A DNA stretch of 64,000 bases from Altibacter sp. HG106 (GCF_028561755.1 NZ_JAQQTD010000002.1:372001-436000); one strand, 5' to 3'; numbered from the stretch's first letter, positions 1 to 9,152 are shown. A program made the numbers and translations. Notes: generated from the letters alone by a model not told the origin.

Positions 1-20
1 GTTCAGAAGCTAACGCATTG

Positions 21-28
21 CAAAGATA
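21..28 (-). promoter_or_regulatory. candidate -7 box of a gene lying left of the window
   Basis: On the minus strand this reads TATCTTTG, an exact match to the Bacteroidota -7 consensus TAnnTTTG. It would drive a gene transcribed leftward out of the window, divergent from alaS. No clear -33 TTG is visible at the right distance, so this is only a candidate. Confidence 0.3.
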
Positions 29-78
29 AAAATTGTTTGCATTGTAGGAGAAAACGTCATTTTTAAGCTGTTTTACCT

Positions 79-2691
79 ATGAATTCCAACGATATACGTA
101 GTCGGTTTTTAGACTTTTTTAAATCGAAGTCACATACCATTGTCCCCTCGGCCCCAATGGTGATGAAAAACGACCCCACGCTGATGTTTACCAATGCCGG
201 TATGAATCAGTTTAAAGAATATTTTTTAGGGAATAAAGAATCGAAGGATGTCCGTATTACCGATACGCAAAAGTGTTTGCGCGTAAGCGGAAAACACAAC
301 GATCTGGAAGAGGTGGGGATGGATACCTATCATCACACCATGTTCGAGATGCTGGGCAATTGGAGTTTTGGAGATTATTTTAAAGAAGAGGCGATTGCCT
401 GGGCGTGGGAGTTACTCACAGAAGTTTTCCAAATGGATCCTTCGATGCTTTACGTTACTATTTTTGAAGGGGATGCTTCGGAAGGACTGGAACGCGATAC
501 CGAAGCCTTCAATTTTTGGAAACAATGGGTGCCGGAAGAACGAATTCTATTAGGCAATAAAAAAGATAATTTTTGGGAAATGGGCGAACAAGGCCCCTGT
601 GGCCCCTGTAGTGAGATTCATGTTGATATCCGTTCCGAAGAAGAAAAAAAGAAAACACCGGGAGCTGATTTAGTGAATCAAGACCATCCACAAGTAGTGG
701 AGATCTGGAACCTGGTTTTTATGCAGTTCAACCGAAAGGCCAACGGTAGTCTCGAGCCTTTACCCGCGCAACATGTAGACACCGGCATGGGTTTCGAACG
801 TTTGTGTATGGTGTTGCAAGGCAAACAAAGTAATTATGACACGGATGTCTTTACGCCCTTAATTCGCGAGATCGAAGCCATCACGAACAGTACCTACGGA
901 AAGGACGAAAAAATCGATATCGCCATTCGTGTGATTGCCGACCACGTTCGGGCGGTGGCATTTTCGATTGCCGATGGACAATTACCTAGTAACAATGGAG
1001 CAGGCTATGTGATTCGCCGAATTTTACGACGTGCCATTCGGTATGGCTTCACCTTCCTCGACCAACAGCAACCTTTCATTTATAAATTGACAGAAACCTT
1101 GGTCAAGCAAATGGGCGATGCGTTTCCGGAACTTCGGAAAGAAAAGAACCTGATCGTGAATGTGATTCGCGAGGAGGAAGCCTCCTTCTTACGAACCCTG
1201 GATCAAGGATTGGTATTGCTGGAGAATATCATTCAAGGGGCTTCCGATAAGGAGATCTCCGGAACAAAAGTGTTCGAACTGTATGATACCTATGGATTTC
1301 CTGATGACCTAACCGGGCTGATTCTTCGTGAGCGCGGATATCACTACGATAAGCAGGCATTCGATGCAGCATTGCAAAAGCAGAAAGATCGTTCGCGTTC
1401 TGCTGCGAAGGTGCAAACGGGAGATTGGGTGATCTTGGAAGAGGACGCGGAAGAAGAATTTATTGGCTATGATAGTCTGGAAACTTCGGTTCGGATTACC
1501 CGGTATCGAAAAACAGAAAGTAAGAAAGAAGGCGAAGTGTATCAATTGGTTTTCAACTTAACACCGTTTTATCCGGAAGGAGGCGGACAGGTTGGAGATA
1601 AGGGGTATCTGCAAGCGCCAAACGGAGAGGTGGTCTATATTGTAGACACCAAAAAAGAGAACAACCTGATCATCCATTTTGCCAAGAACCTTCCTCGAAA
1701 TCCCGAGGAGACCTTTAAAGCGGTGGTGGACGCTAAACAACGATCACGAACGGCTTCCAATCACACCGCGACGCATTTATTACATCAAGCGCTTCGGAAT
1801 GTGCTAGGGGAACACGTAGAACAGAAAGGATCGATGGTACACAGCAGAAACCTGCGATTCGACTTTTCGCATTTCAGCAAGGTTTCCGAAGAAGAACTCA
1901 AAACCGTAGAAGATTTTGTGAATGCGCGAATTCGGGAAGGGTTAGCGCTTCAGGAACAACGCAATCAACCGTATCAAGAAGCATTAAATGAGGGGGCCAT
2001 TGCCTTATTTGGAGAAAAGTACGGAGATACCGTTCGAACCATCCGTTTTGGAAAATCGATGGAACTTTGCGGAGGAACCCATGTTCTAAACACCAACGAG
2101 GTTTGGCATTTTATTATTACTTCGGAAGGAGCTGTGGCTTCGGGAATTCGACGTATTGAAGCGATTACCGGAGATGCCGCCAAACAGTATTTTATGGAGC
2201 GCAGTGAGGCCTTCAAGCAGGTACAACAATCGCTCAATAATGCAAAAGACCCGGTGCAGGCCATATCAAAATTACAGGAAGAAAAAGAACAACTGGAACA
2301 ACAGGTAGCCGGCCTTTTAAAGGAGAAAGCGCAAGGCTTAAAAGGAACGCTCAAACATAATATTCAATCGGTAAACGGTATTAATTTCCTAGCGGAAAAA
2401 ATTGATTTGGACGCTTCGGGTATGAAAGATCTCGCCTACGAATTAGGTGGTGAGGTCGAGAATCTGTTCTTGGTTTTTGGTTCAGAACAAGAGGGAAAAG
2501 CGCTACTCACCTGTTATATTTCAAAAGACCTAGCTGCGGAAAAGGAACTCAATGCCGGAACCATCGTACGCGAATTGGGTAAACATATCCAAGGTGGAGG
2601 CGGCGGCCAACCGTTTTTCGCTACGGCAGGCGGGAAAAACCCGCAAGGAATTTCCGAAGCCTTAGAAAAGGCCAAAGCCTATCTCGCTTAG
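79..2691 (+). CDS. alaS: alanine--tRNA ligase
   Basis: Charges tRNA-Ala with alanine in the cytoplasm and hydrolyses mischarged Ser/Gly-tRNA-Ala. The 870 residues match the family length. Visible parts in order are the class II catalytic core (about 1-250, opening with the typical [13 protein letters not shown]), the tRNA-recognition region, the editing domain with zinc-type ligands HTATH (about 563) and CGGTH (about 664), and a C-Ala domain with a glycine run ([10 protein letters not shown], about 838). All key motifs are present, so it should be active. The ATG start gives the standard N-terminus. The next gene starts at the base after its stop codon, so the two are probably cotranscribed. 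Confidence 0.98.
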   Translation: MNSNDIRSRFLDFFKSKSHTIVPSAPMVMKNDPTLMFTNAGMNQFKEYFLGNKESKDVRITDTQKCLRVSGKHNDLEEVGMDTYHHTMFEMLGNWSFGDYFKEEAIAWAWELLTEVFQMDPSMLYVTIFEGDASEGLERDTEAFNFWKQWVPEERILLGNKKDNFWEMGEQGPCGPCSEIHVDIRSEEEKKKTPGADLVNQDHPQVVEIWNLVFMQFNRKANGSLEPLPAQHVDTGMGFERLCMVLQGKQSNYDTDVFTPLIREIEAITNSTYGKDEKIDIAIRVIADHVRAVAFSIADGQLPSNNGAGYVIRRILRRAIRYGFTFLDQQQPFIYKLTETLVKQMGDAFPELRKEKNLIVNVIREEEASFLRTLDQGLVLLENIIQGASDKEISGTKVFELYDTYGFPDDLTGLILRERGYHYDKQAFDAALQKQKDRSRSAAKVQTGDWVILEEDAEEEFIGYDSLETSVRITRYRKTESKKEGEVYQLVFNLTPFYPEGGGQVGDKGYLQAPNGEVVYIVDTKKENNLIIHFAKNLPRNPEETFKAVVDAKQRSRTASNHTATHLLHQALRNVLGEHVEQKGSMVHSRNLRFDFSHFSKVSEEELKTVEDFVNARIREGLALQEQRNQPYQEALNEGAIALFGEKYGDTVRTIRFGKSMELCGGTHVLNTNEVWHFIITSEGAVASGIRRIEAITGDAAKQYFMERSEAFKQVQQSLNNAKDPVQAISKLQEEKEQLEQQVAGLLKEKAQGLKGTLKHNIQSVNGINFLAEKIDLDASGMKDLAYELGGEVENLFLVFGSEQEGKALLTCYISKDLAAEKELNAGTIVRELGKHIQGGGGGQPFFATAGGKNPQGISEALEKAKAYLA

Positions 2692-3639
2692 GTGAACTGG
2701 AGTACCGAAATACCGCTTTCTCCACAACAGCCTTCCATTGATTATGCGTCGGATGTCCTTTTATTAGGCTCTTGCTTTGCTGAACACATTGCGACTACGT
2801 TAGACTACTTTCAGTTTCGATACCTCAGCAATCCTTTTGGCGTGTTATTTCATCCTTCTGCCATCGAAGCGGTCATCACAAGAGCCATCAATCTAGGGAA
2901 CTACACAGAAAAAGACTGCTTTCAGCACAACGATTTATGGCATTCGTTTGAGGCGCATTCTAACTGTTCTACAGCCACTCAAAAAGAGCTGTTGAGTACC
3001 TTGAATACCGCTTTGCAAACGCTTCACGACCGAATTCTATCGGCATCACATATTGTGCTGAGCTTCGGAACCGCTTGGGGGTATCGGCATGTTGAAAGCG
3101 ATCAATTGGTAGCGAATTGCCATAAGGTTCCGCAGAAAAAATTTCTGAAAGAACTGTTCACTCCGGAAGAAGTAGCAACGGCTTTGGAGAACATTGTGGT
3201 ATTGGTTCGTGAAGTGAATCCTAAGGCTACCGTTATAACTACCGTTTCACCGGTACGGCATCTAAAAGACGGATTTGTTGAAAACAGTTTGAGCAAAGCC
3301 CATCTACGCGCCGGAATTCACCAGGGGATCGATGCCTTGGAAGGTGCGTATTATTTTCCGTCGTTCGAAATAATGATGGATGAACTCCGGGAGTATCGCT
3401 TTTACGAGTCGGATATGATTCATCCCAATCAGGTTGCGATCGCTCATATTTGGAACCGCTTTAGAACGGTCTGGATTTCCGAAGAGACGCTGTCGCTTCA
3501 GAAAGAGATTGATTCCATTAGAAAAGGGTTGGCGCATCGTCCGTTTCATCCCAACCACGAGGCGCATAAAAGTTTTCAGCAATCCCTTCAGAAAAAAATG
3601 GAAGCAGTGGCAAAAAAGCTACCATATGCCCGCTGGTAA
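2692..3639 (+). CDS. GSCFA domain protein (SGNH-hydrolase-like)
   Basis: 315 residues. The N-terminal motif LLGSCFAEH gives the GSCFA family its name, and a DMIHPN motif near residue 243 resembles the catalytic Asp-x-x-His block of SGNH/GDSL esterases. No signal peptide is visible, so a cytoplasmic location is likely. The substrate is unknown. Translation appears to start at a GTG directly after the alaS stop codon, which suggests translational coupling. The adjacency to alaS gives no functional hint I can defend. The family assignment is firm. An esterase activity is an inference from the fold family. Confidence 0.85.
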   Translation: MNWSTEIPLSPQQPSIDYASDVLLLGSCFAEHIATTLDYFQFRYLSNPFGVLFHPSAIEAVITRAINLGNYTEKDCFQHNDLWHSFEAHSNCSTATQKELLSTLNTALQTLHDRILSASHIVLSFGTAWGYRHVESDQLVANCHKVPQKKFLKELFTPEEVATALENIVVLVREVNPKATVITTVSPVRHLKDGFVENSLSKAHLRAGIHQGIDALEGAYYFPSFEIMMDELREYRFYESDMIHPNQVAIAHIWNRFRTVWISEETLSLQKEIDSIRKGLAHRPFHPNHEAHKSFQQSLQKKMEAVAKKLPYARW

Positions 3640-3667
3640 TCCCTGTATTTATTGAGGTTTTAAGAGA

Positions 3668-3685
3668 ATACGTCAATTGCCCTAT
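3668..3685. promoter_or_regulatory. operator site A of the palindrome family
   Basis: ATACGTCAATTGCCCTAT, an imperfect inverted repeat of two 8-bp halves (ATASGNCA type) around a 2-bp spacer. It ends 62 bases before the lipoprotein start at 3748. Exactly 22 nt downstream lies CAGTTTTG (3708-3715), a -7-like box. It is one of five closely similar sites in this locus. I infer that it binds the LuxR-type regulator encoded at 13498. Confidence 0.65.
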
Positions 3686-3747
3686 TGAACCGTGAGGCGT
3701 TATATCGCAGTTTTGCTTCAGAATAATAACCTAAAAACCCAACAATT

Positions 3748-4260
3748 ATGAAACGGTTCAAAAATGTATTTCTCGTGCTACTACTAAGTGTTGCCGTGGT
3801 AGCGTGTAATAAAAGTGACGATGATGGTGGCGATGGGGGCGGTGCTGCAGAAGGTACGGTAACGGCCAAGGTAGATGGTGCTAATTTTACTTCTATGTCT
3901 ATCGCGACAACAGCAGTACAAACCACAGCAGGTGGGGTTACCACGCTGCGCATTCAAGGATCGGATGCCGATGGAAAAGGAATCATCCTAACCATTACCG
4001 GTTTTGATGGTACTGGATCCTATGACGTAGGTGGTGGAGCTGATATTTTTACCAATGCTATTTATGTTGAAGCCAATGTTTCAAATCCAACCGATTCACA
4101 ATCTTGGATGGCTCCTTTTGATGAGAGCGTAGCGGGAGAGATCAACATTAGTGAGATCAACGAAACCAATGTTACCGGAACCTTTAGCTTTACTGGTAAA
4201 AATTCGAACGATGATTCTACAAAAAACATAACCGAAGGGGCCTTTAATGCCAATTTCTAA
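3748..4260 (+). CDS. small lipoprotein of the DUF6252-like type
   Basis: 170 residues. A lipoprotein signal (MKRFKNVFLVLLLSVAVVAC) ends at Cys20. It is followed by NKSDDD, which resembles the Bacteroidota lipoprotein export signal that sends lipoproteins to the cell surface. The mature part is a Gly/Thr/Asp-rich beta-type sequence with a short linker. It resembles the family of small flavobacterial lipoproteins labelled DUF6252, but I place it there only from general pattern. No enzyme motif is visible. It stands alone between operator site A and two terminators, so it is a monocistronic unit under its own control, probably with the response regulator at 13498. Confidence 0.75.
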   Translation: MKRFKNVFLVLLLSVAVVACNKSDDDGGDGGGAAEGTVTAKVDGANFTSMSIATTAVQTTAGGVTTLRIQGSDADGKGIILTITGFDGTGSYDVGGGADIFTNAIYVEANVSNPTDSQSWMAPFDESVAGEINISEINETNVTGTFSFTGKNSNDDSTKNITEGAFNANF

Positions 4261-4280
4261 TGGTTTAAACGTATAAAGAA

Positions 4281-4303
4281 AATCTCAAGTGTTGAGGTTT
4301 TTA
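4281..4303 (+). terminator. first of two tandem terminators after the lipoprotein
   Basis: AATCTCAA and TTGAGGTT pair over 8 bp (one G-U) around a GTG loop, and the stem runs into a short T tract. It lies 20 nt past the stop codon at 4260. Confidence 0.6.
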
Positions 4304-4310
4304 CGTGGAG

Positions 4311-4346
4311 CCGGGGGTATTACAACTGTAGTACTTCCGGTTTTTT
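4311..4346 (+). terminator. second tandem terminator
   Basis: CCGGGGGTA pairs with TACTTCCGG over 9 bp (two G-U) around a 12-nt loop, followed by six T. Together with the hairpin at 4281 it isolates the lipoprotein gene from the downstream unit. Confidence 0.8.
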
Positions 4347-4373
4347 ATGTAATGCCTCCGCGGTGTCTGCCGA

Positions 4374-4391
4374 ATACGACAACTGCCGTAT
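4374..4391. promoter_or_regulatory. operator site B of the palindrome family
   Basis: ATACGACAACTGCCGTAT, the most symmetric member of the family. It is followed after exactly 22 nt by CACCTTTG (4414-4421), a -7-like box, and lies 53 bases before the ATG at 4445. A second half-site, ATACGACA, sits at 4408-4415, 34 bp after the first. It lies just after the terminator at 4311, as expected for the control region of the next gene. Confidence 0.7.
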
Positions 4392-4444
4392 TGAATGCGA
4401 GTTTGGAATACGACACCTTTGAGATCAGATTAAACTTCAAACAC

Positions 4445-6310
4445 ATGAACATACAAAAAACACTTAGAAACCTCTTGATACTATTTACAGTATCCACAAG
4501 TTTGGTTTGGTCTCAAAAGGCCGAAACACCCGATTTTCGCTACGATGTAGGCGCGAAGATCAATGAAATGACCTTGACCCAAGGAGGAACCCTTGTGGTA
4601 GCTACCAACGATGGCTTGGTAGGAATTAAGCCCGGTTCTAACGAACTGCTCTTTAACTTTACTGACTACGGGCGCGTAAAACCTGAAGAACTATTCTTTG
4701 TTCCCAATGCACCTTATGTGATGGTAGGCCAAACCGGGTTTGCCAGTATCAGCACAAAGAAAGCTGTGATCGATTATATCTCTGGAAAGAAACTATTCAG
4801 TACAGAAGATAATGGTTGGAAAATGGTGACCACCTGCGATGTTATGATGCCACAAAATAAACTCGTGGTTAGTGGCCAACGTCGTGCGAAAGAAAAATAT
4901 GCAACCCAGGTAGCCGTGTATGATCTCAATACAGGGCAAGAGGATTATCGCTTTAATCTAGGAGATCCAGACCGCGTAGGAATTGCAAAGAACTATAGCG
5001 TTACTGGACGTCCCTTGTTGCTGAAAGATTACCTCATCGTGCCTACGGCACAAGGGTTGGTTGCCAAAAAGGCACAATCAGGTGAAATCCTTTGGGATAA
5101 CAAAATGAAGAATGTGAATTGGATGGTTACAGACGAAACTGAGACGGAGATCTACGCTTTTGAGGTACATCCCAATGGAAACAACACCAAGATCCATAAA
5201 GTGGGTACTAATGGCGCCGAACTATGGGAAGATGAACAAAAAGTAAAAGGTGTAGTGACCAATTTCGAAATCCTTCCGCAGGGCTTGGCGATCGTAAGTA
5301 ATACGTATAATCAAGGTAAAGGAATTTTAGCAGGCAGTTCAGAATCTAAAATTGCGATGCTAGATGCAAAAAACGGTGAAGATTTGTGGGATAAGGCTCC
5401 CAAAACGAAAGGCTATGTACAACATTTCTACATCATGGAAGACGGTATTCTCTTCGGAATTCACGAAGGAGGGATCAACAAGATTTCGTACGACGGAAAT
5501 ACGCTGTTCAAAAAGCCTTTAAAAACAGGAGAGAATATTCTCACTATGGCCGAAACCCCTCAGGGATTGATCTACATCACTTCCGAAGATGCTAACATCG
5601 TGAACTTAAATACCGGAGAGCAAGTGTGGAAGAAACCGTTAAAGTACAAGCGCACGGATGCGGTTTCGTCAACCTTTGATAAAGCCAACAACCGGTACTT
5701 GATTAGCGCGGACGAAACCTTGTACGCTATCGATGCCAATACCAGTGAAGTAACCGAATTGGCGGAGTCTAAATTTGAAGGAAAGGAAGCCCCCACCGGC
5801 ATTGAAATCCGTTCCGGAGGCATCTTGCTAACCAGCGATCAGAACATGATGATGCTCGACAGTGGCGGAAGTACCAATTGGCATGAGTATTACAGAGCTC
5901 CGGGGAAAAGTGCAATGGGAGCTATATTAGCCGGAGTCACTGCCGTGGCAAGTGCTGCAGGGGCTGCAGCAGCAGCGAATGCTTCCATTCAGAATAGAAT
6001 TGCCAAATATGATGACCTGGCGGATCGCCAATCGAATTTAGCAGGCGGACTAGCAGCGGCGTCTGGCGCTTCGGTAACGGAAATGTTGAAACGTTTTAAA
6101 GCGACAGCGGCTACGGCAAACGCGCAATTTGTCTTAACCAAACTCGATGACGGAGTGGGCTTGGTAAAATTGAATAAAGACACGGGTGCGTTGGAAAAAG
6201 AGATCGTTCTGAAGGACAAAAAACCAGAATATCAAGTAGATGAACTAGGCGGTGTATTGTATTACAAAGCCGATAATAACAGTATTTTTGCATACGATTT
6301 AACCCGGTAA
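4445..6310 (+). CDS. secreted PQQ-like beta-propeller protein
   Basis: 621 residues from the ATG at 4445. An upstream in-frame start (4289) would put the terminator and operator B inside the gene and would bury the signal peptide. The N-terminus MNIQKTLRNLLILFTVSTSL with WSQ is a signal peptide. The body has repeated segments like GEDLWDKAP and GEQVWKKPL, typical of PQQ/WD-like propeller blades (about 60-480). It is followed by an Ala/Gly-rich hydrophobic stretch (about 491-513) and a C-terminal region that again looks like blade strands. No cofactor ligands or catalytic residues can be named. It probably acts in the periplasm or at the outer membrane as a binding or sensing scaffold. Its own operator B links it to the nearby two-component system. 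Confidence 0.8.
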   Translation: MNIQKTLRNLLILFTVSTSLVWSQKAETPDFRYDVGAKINEMTLTQGGTLVVATNDGLVGIKPGSNELLFNFTDYGRVKPEELFFVPNAPYVMVGQTGFASISTKKAVIDYISGKKLFSTEDNGWKMVTTCDVMMPQNKLVVSGQRRAKEKYATQVAVYDLNTGQEDYRFNLGDPDRVGIAKNYSVTGRPLLLKDYLIVPTAQGLVAKKAQSGEILWDNKMKNVNWMVTDETETEIYAFEVHPNGNNTKIHKVGTNGAELWEDEQKVKGVVTNFEILPQGLAIVSNTYNQGKGILAGSSESKIAMLDAKNGEDLWDKAPKTKGYVQHFYIMEDGILFGIHEGGINKISYDGNTLFKKPLKTGENILTMAETPQGLIYITSEDANIVNLNTGEQVWKKPLKYKRTDAVSSTFDKANNRYLISADETLYAIDANTSEVTELAESKFEGKEAPTGIEIRSGGILLTSDQNMMMLDSGGSTNWHEYYRAPGKSAMGAILAGVTAVASAAGAAAAANASIQNRIAKYDDLADRQSNLAGGLAAASGASVTEMLKRFKATAATANAQFVLTKLDDGVGLVKLNKDTGALEKEIVLKDKKPEYQVDELGGVLYYKADNNSIFAYDLTR

Positions 6311-6343
6311 CTAACCAAGTTAGATGGAGGCTTCTTCGGAAGC

Positions 6344-6373
6344 AAAAGCCCTATCGCTTGATGGGGCTTTTTT
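6344..6373 (+). terminator. terminator of the beta-propeller gene
   Basis: AAAAGCCC pairs with GGGCTTTT around a 12-nt loop and ends in a T run. It lies 33 nt after the stop codon at 6310 and shows that the next gene cannot start at the in-frame ATG at 6324. Confidence 0.8.
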
Positions 6374-6380
6374 ATACCTT

Positions 6381-7112
6381 ATGACTATGAAAGCAATACT
6401 GCTACCCAATAAATACAATGCCGTGGTGTGGGCACAGGCCGTGTTCTTTGCCGTGTTAGTTGCTCTTGGTATCGTCGATGCATTAACCGTCTTACTGGCT
6501 TATTTTCTAGAAACCATCATCGTTGGAATGCTACACGTGATCAAGCTTGCCATGGTGAATCGCTATGGTAAGGCTTCAGAATCTAACGATCCAAATCAAC
6601 CGAGAGGCATTGGTTTGATCCTATTCTTTATTATGCATTATGGGTTTTTTGTGGCCATTCAATCCATTTTTATGTTTGGATTTTTTGAAGGCGCCATTCC
6701 CGAAATTACCAGCGGCTTTAATTTGATCGAAAACTACAGTTATGCCTTTCGACATCCCGGGATCATTCCTGTGTTGGCTTCTATTATCGTGACGAACGTT
6801 GCCTATTTCATCACTAATTTTATACAGCCGCAACGGTACAAAGAATACCGAGCGAGTGAACTACTCATGAAGCCGTATGTTCGCATTTTTGTACAACAGT
6901 TTGCTGTAATTCTAGGAGGATTCTTCTTCGTGATTCTTCAAGCCGGTACAGCAGCGGCTGTCTTCTTAATCCTGTTTCGGCTTGGAGTCGATCTGGTAAT
7001 GGTAGCGCTTCGGAAAAATGGAAATGCCCTACAAACGGTCGCTGAGAAACTGAGCAAAACCGAAGAAGAGGCCCTTAAGATGAAACGCGAATTAGAGCGC
7101 TTTTCCGAATAA
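6381..7112 (+). CDS. DUF6498-like integral membrane protein
   Basis: 243 residues from the ATG at 6381 (a second in-frame ATG at 6387 is equally possible). An in-frame start at 6324 is rejected because the terminator lies between. About five hydrophobic segments are visible, such as AVFFAVLVALGIVDAL, LVLFFIMHYGFFVAIQ-like stretches and FVQQFAVILGGFFFVI, followed by a charged C-terminal helix. The sequence resembles the poorly known DUF6498 family of inner-membrane proteins. No transport or catalytic motif is visible. No copy of the operator family lies directly upstream, unlike its neighbours. Operator C begins right after its stop codon. Confidence 0.7.
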   Translation: MTMKAILLPNKYNAVVWAQAVFFAVLVALGIVDALTVLLAYFLETIIVGMLHVIKLAMVNRYGKASESNDPNQPRGIGLILFFIMHYGFFVAIQSIFMFGFFEGAIPEITSGFNLIENYSYAFRHPGIIPVLASIIVTNVAYFITNFIQPQRYKEYRASELLMKPYVRIFVQQFAVILGGFFFVILQAGTAAAVFLILFRLGVDLVMVALRKNGNALQTVAEKLSKTEEEALKMKRELERFSE

Positions 7113-7130
7113 ATAGTGCAAATGCCCTAT
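7113..7130. promoter_or_regulatory. operator site C of the palindrome family
   Basis: ATAGTGCAAATGCCCTAT, beginning at the base after the preceding stop codon and ending 53 bases before the ATG at 7184. Exactly 22 nt downstream lies GACTTTTA (7153-7160), a weaker -7-like box. Confidence 0.6.
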
Positions 7131-7183
7131 TTTCTTACAACGCATTATTGGTGACTTTTACCGGACACTTAAAAACCAGAATC

Positions 7184-7579
7184 ATGAGATATGTAATCAT
7201 GCTATGTTGCTGTATCACTTTAGTAGCTTGCTCGGGCTATGGAGAAAAAGTGACCTACGACGGCACCGATGTTCACTACACCCAAGACGATCTTAAGTCG
7301 AAAGCAGAAGCCACCGGAGCGTATTTAGAAGAAATCGGATTTACCGATGGAGACCCTAAATCGGTTCAAATTACGCGCGACTCGGTCTATCATTTTCGTA
7401 TGGTGGTACAAGACGGTATCGCAGAAGACCCGAGCATGGAGGTGAGTTTTAAAGCCTTAGGAATGTTGCTTTCCGAAAAGGTATTTGAAGGCGAACCCAT
7501 TCATTTCGATCTTTGTGACGATACCTTTACTACCCTCAAAACGGTTCCGATTCGTACGTCAAAAAATCCTAGTTCGTAG
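7184..7579 (+). CDS. small lipoprotein of unknown function
   Basis: 131 residues from the ATG at 7184. An earlier GTG at 7148 would lie within the promoter region. The N-terminus MRYVIMLCCCITLVACSGYG is a lipoprotein signal with Cys16 as the likely lipidated residue after LVA. The mature part is acidic, about 115 residues, and I recognise no family. The only control signal seen is operator C, which places it with the genes controlled by the nearby two-component system. It is followed after 59 nt by the MORN gene, which has no operator of its own and may be read through from here. Confidence 0.75.
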   Translation: MRYVIMLCCCITLVACSGYGEKVTYDGTDVHYTQDDLKSKAEATGAYLEEIGFTDGDPKSVQITRDSVYHFRMVVQDGIAEDPSMEVSFKALGMLLSEKVFEGEPIHFDLCDDTFTTLKTVPIRTSKNPSS

Positions 7580-7638
7580 CATCTCACCATTCGAGTTTTT
7601 CAAAAATCATTATTTTCACTGTACCAAATTACTTCATT

Positions 7639-9021
7639 ATGAAATTTTTATACACCCTATTATTATTGTGTTCTGTGGCTGTGGTAGCGCAAGTGTCACC
7701 GCCTTCTACCCCAAACCGCCCCGGAACGAATACCACAACAATTACGGGTCCGTCTTGGACCAAACAAGGCATTTATTATACGCTCAAGGACGCGAAAGGA
7801 AATGTGTTGAGCAATACAATGGATCTAAAGTATCTTAAAACAGATACCCTTGGAGTCTTGGATAAGACCAACCGAAATGTCTACTTATTGGCTGATTTCA
7901 AAAACGCTTCCGAAGGAAGTACTGGAAAGGCCATACTGTTGCAGCAAAACGTGGGAAACAGTTTTTTCTTCACGAATCCCTATTCGTTCGTACATTATGT
8001 GAATGATGAATACAACGCCGGTCCTTTCAGTAATATCAATGGCGACTATATCTATTATCAACCCGAGCTTGGAGCTACCTATCGGCTTCCAAACATTCGC
8101 TCCTACACCACCTTTGCCGCCGGAAATAGTATGAAACTTCCAGCTTCGAGCAATCACACCTATTGGTATCGTGACGCGGCCAAAGGGGAATATGGAATCA
8201 TCAAGGAAGGACGACCTATCGATTATTCAGTGGCGAAACCTAAGAAAGTGGGTAACGACATGACCGTTGATATCAACGGAGTGCATACCTACACCTTGCC
8301 GGGTTATTATACCATGGCATCCTTCGTCTTCACTCCGGTGACCATGGCGAATACGTCGGTTTCCGGTTCGGGCTGCGTTTCTGGAGATTGTCAAAACGGA
8401 TGGGGAAAATGGGAAGACGACAATGGGTATTACGACGGATTCTGGAAAAATGGTAAAAAGGACGGCTACGGCATGTACAAATGGACCGGTATTGGAAAGT
8501 ATATAGGCAATTGGTCCAATGGAAATATGACGGGCTACGGCGTGTATTTGGCCGATAATAATGATAACGTCGTGGGAGAATACCTGAATGGAGAACTCAA
8601 TGGAAAAGGATATACCGTGACGGGTGAAACCTGGGCTCAGGGCGTGTATAGCAACGGGCAGTTGGTTACGCCGCATAAATTTGTAACAAATAACGTTACC
8701 ACAGGCTGTACGGCAGGCGATTGTGTTAATCAGTATGGTCGCTATAAGTGGGATAACGGAGATTCGTTCACCGGTTTTTGGTTGAATGGTCGTATGTATA
8801 TGGGAACTTACGCTTTTGCCTCCGGCGATAAGTACAGCGGGATGTTCAATTCTAATAATGAGTTCGACGGATTGGGGCGTTTTTTCTTCGAGTCGGGTGA
8901 ATACTATGGCGGCGAATGGAAAAACGGAAAGTACCACGGTAGAGGCTACTACCACGATCAGGACTACAAACAACAAATAGGGGTTTGGTCAAATGGGACC
9001 TTGGTTACTCCTATGAAGTAA
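7639..9021 (+). CDS. secreted MORN-repeat protein
   Basis: 460 residues. MKFLYTLLLLCSVAVVAQ is a signal peptide. Residues about 20-240 have no recognised domain. From about 250 on there are repeated MORN units (YDGFWKNGKKDGYG, GKYIGNWSNGNMTGYG, YYGGEWKNGKYHGRG). Two blocks each open with a CxxGDC motif (CVSGDC about 248, CTAGDC about 357), pointing to an internal duplication and possibly a disulfide in each block. MORN repeats form beta-hairpin surfaces that often bind lipids or proteins. What this one binds is unknown. It is closed by a strong terminator at 9041. No operator of the local family is seen upstream. Confidence 0.85.
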   Translation: MKFLYTLLLLCSVAVVAQVSPPSTPNRPGTNTTTITGPSWTKQGIYYTLKDAKGNVLSNTMDLKYLKTDTLGVLDKTNRNVYLLADFKNASEGSTGKAILLQQNVGNSFFFTNPYSFVHYVNDEYNAGPFSNINGDYIYYQPELGATYRLPNIRSYTTFAAGNSMKLPASSNHTYWYRDAAKGEYGIIKEGRPIDYSVAKPKKVGNDMTVDINGVHTYTLPGYYTMASFVFTPVTMANTSVSGSGCVSGDCQNGWGKWEDDNGYYDGFWKNGKKDGYGMYKWTGIGKYIGNWSNGNMTGYGVYLADNNDNVVGEYLNGELNGKGYTVTGETWAQGVYSNGQLVTPHKFVTNNVTTGCTAGDCVNQYGRYKWDNGDSFTGFWLNGRMYMGTYAFASGDKYSGMFNSNNEFDGLGRFFFESGEYYGGEWKNGKYHGRGYYHDQDYKQQIGVWSNGTLVTPMK

Positions 9022-9040
9022 CATCTCTTGTGAGACATAC

Positions 9041-9067
9041 AAAAAGGGGCTTACGGCCCCTTTTTTT
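9041..9067 (+). terminator. terminator of the MORN gene
   Basis: AAAAAGGGGC pairs with GCCCCTTTTT around a 5-nt loop and is followed by further T residues. It lies 20 nt after the stop codon at 9021. Confidence 0.9.
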
Positions 9068-9122
9068 AATTTCAGTTGCATATGTCTTGGCTGTTTTTCC
9101 GCGGAAAAGAAGTAGGTTCTGA

Positions 9123-9140
9123 ATAAAATAATTGCGCTAT
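9123..9140. promoter_or_regulatory. weak operator-like site F
   Basis: ATAAAATAATTGCGCTAT matches site A at 13 of 18 positions, mainly in the right half. It ends only 12 bases before the likely TTG start at 9153 and has no -7-like box 22 nt downstream, so it does not fit the pattern of sites A-E. It could be a repressor-type site or chance. Confidence 0.25.
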
Positions 9141-9152
9141 ATTAGACCCGTT

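Noticed and set aside
4319-4337. TATTACAACTGTAGTACTT, resembling the operator palindromes
   Set aside because: It matches only about 13 of 22 positions and lies in the loop and 3' arm of the terminator at 4311-4346, which explains its symmetry.
8227-8976. 249-codon open frame on the minus strand opposite the MORN gene
   Set aside because: It is the mirror of repetitive MORN coding sequence, has no family resemblance or leader, and the plus-strand gene is convincing.
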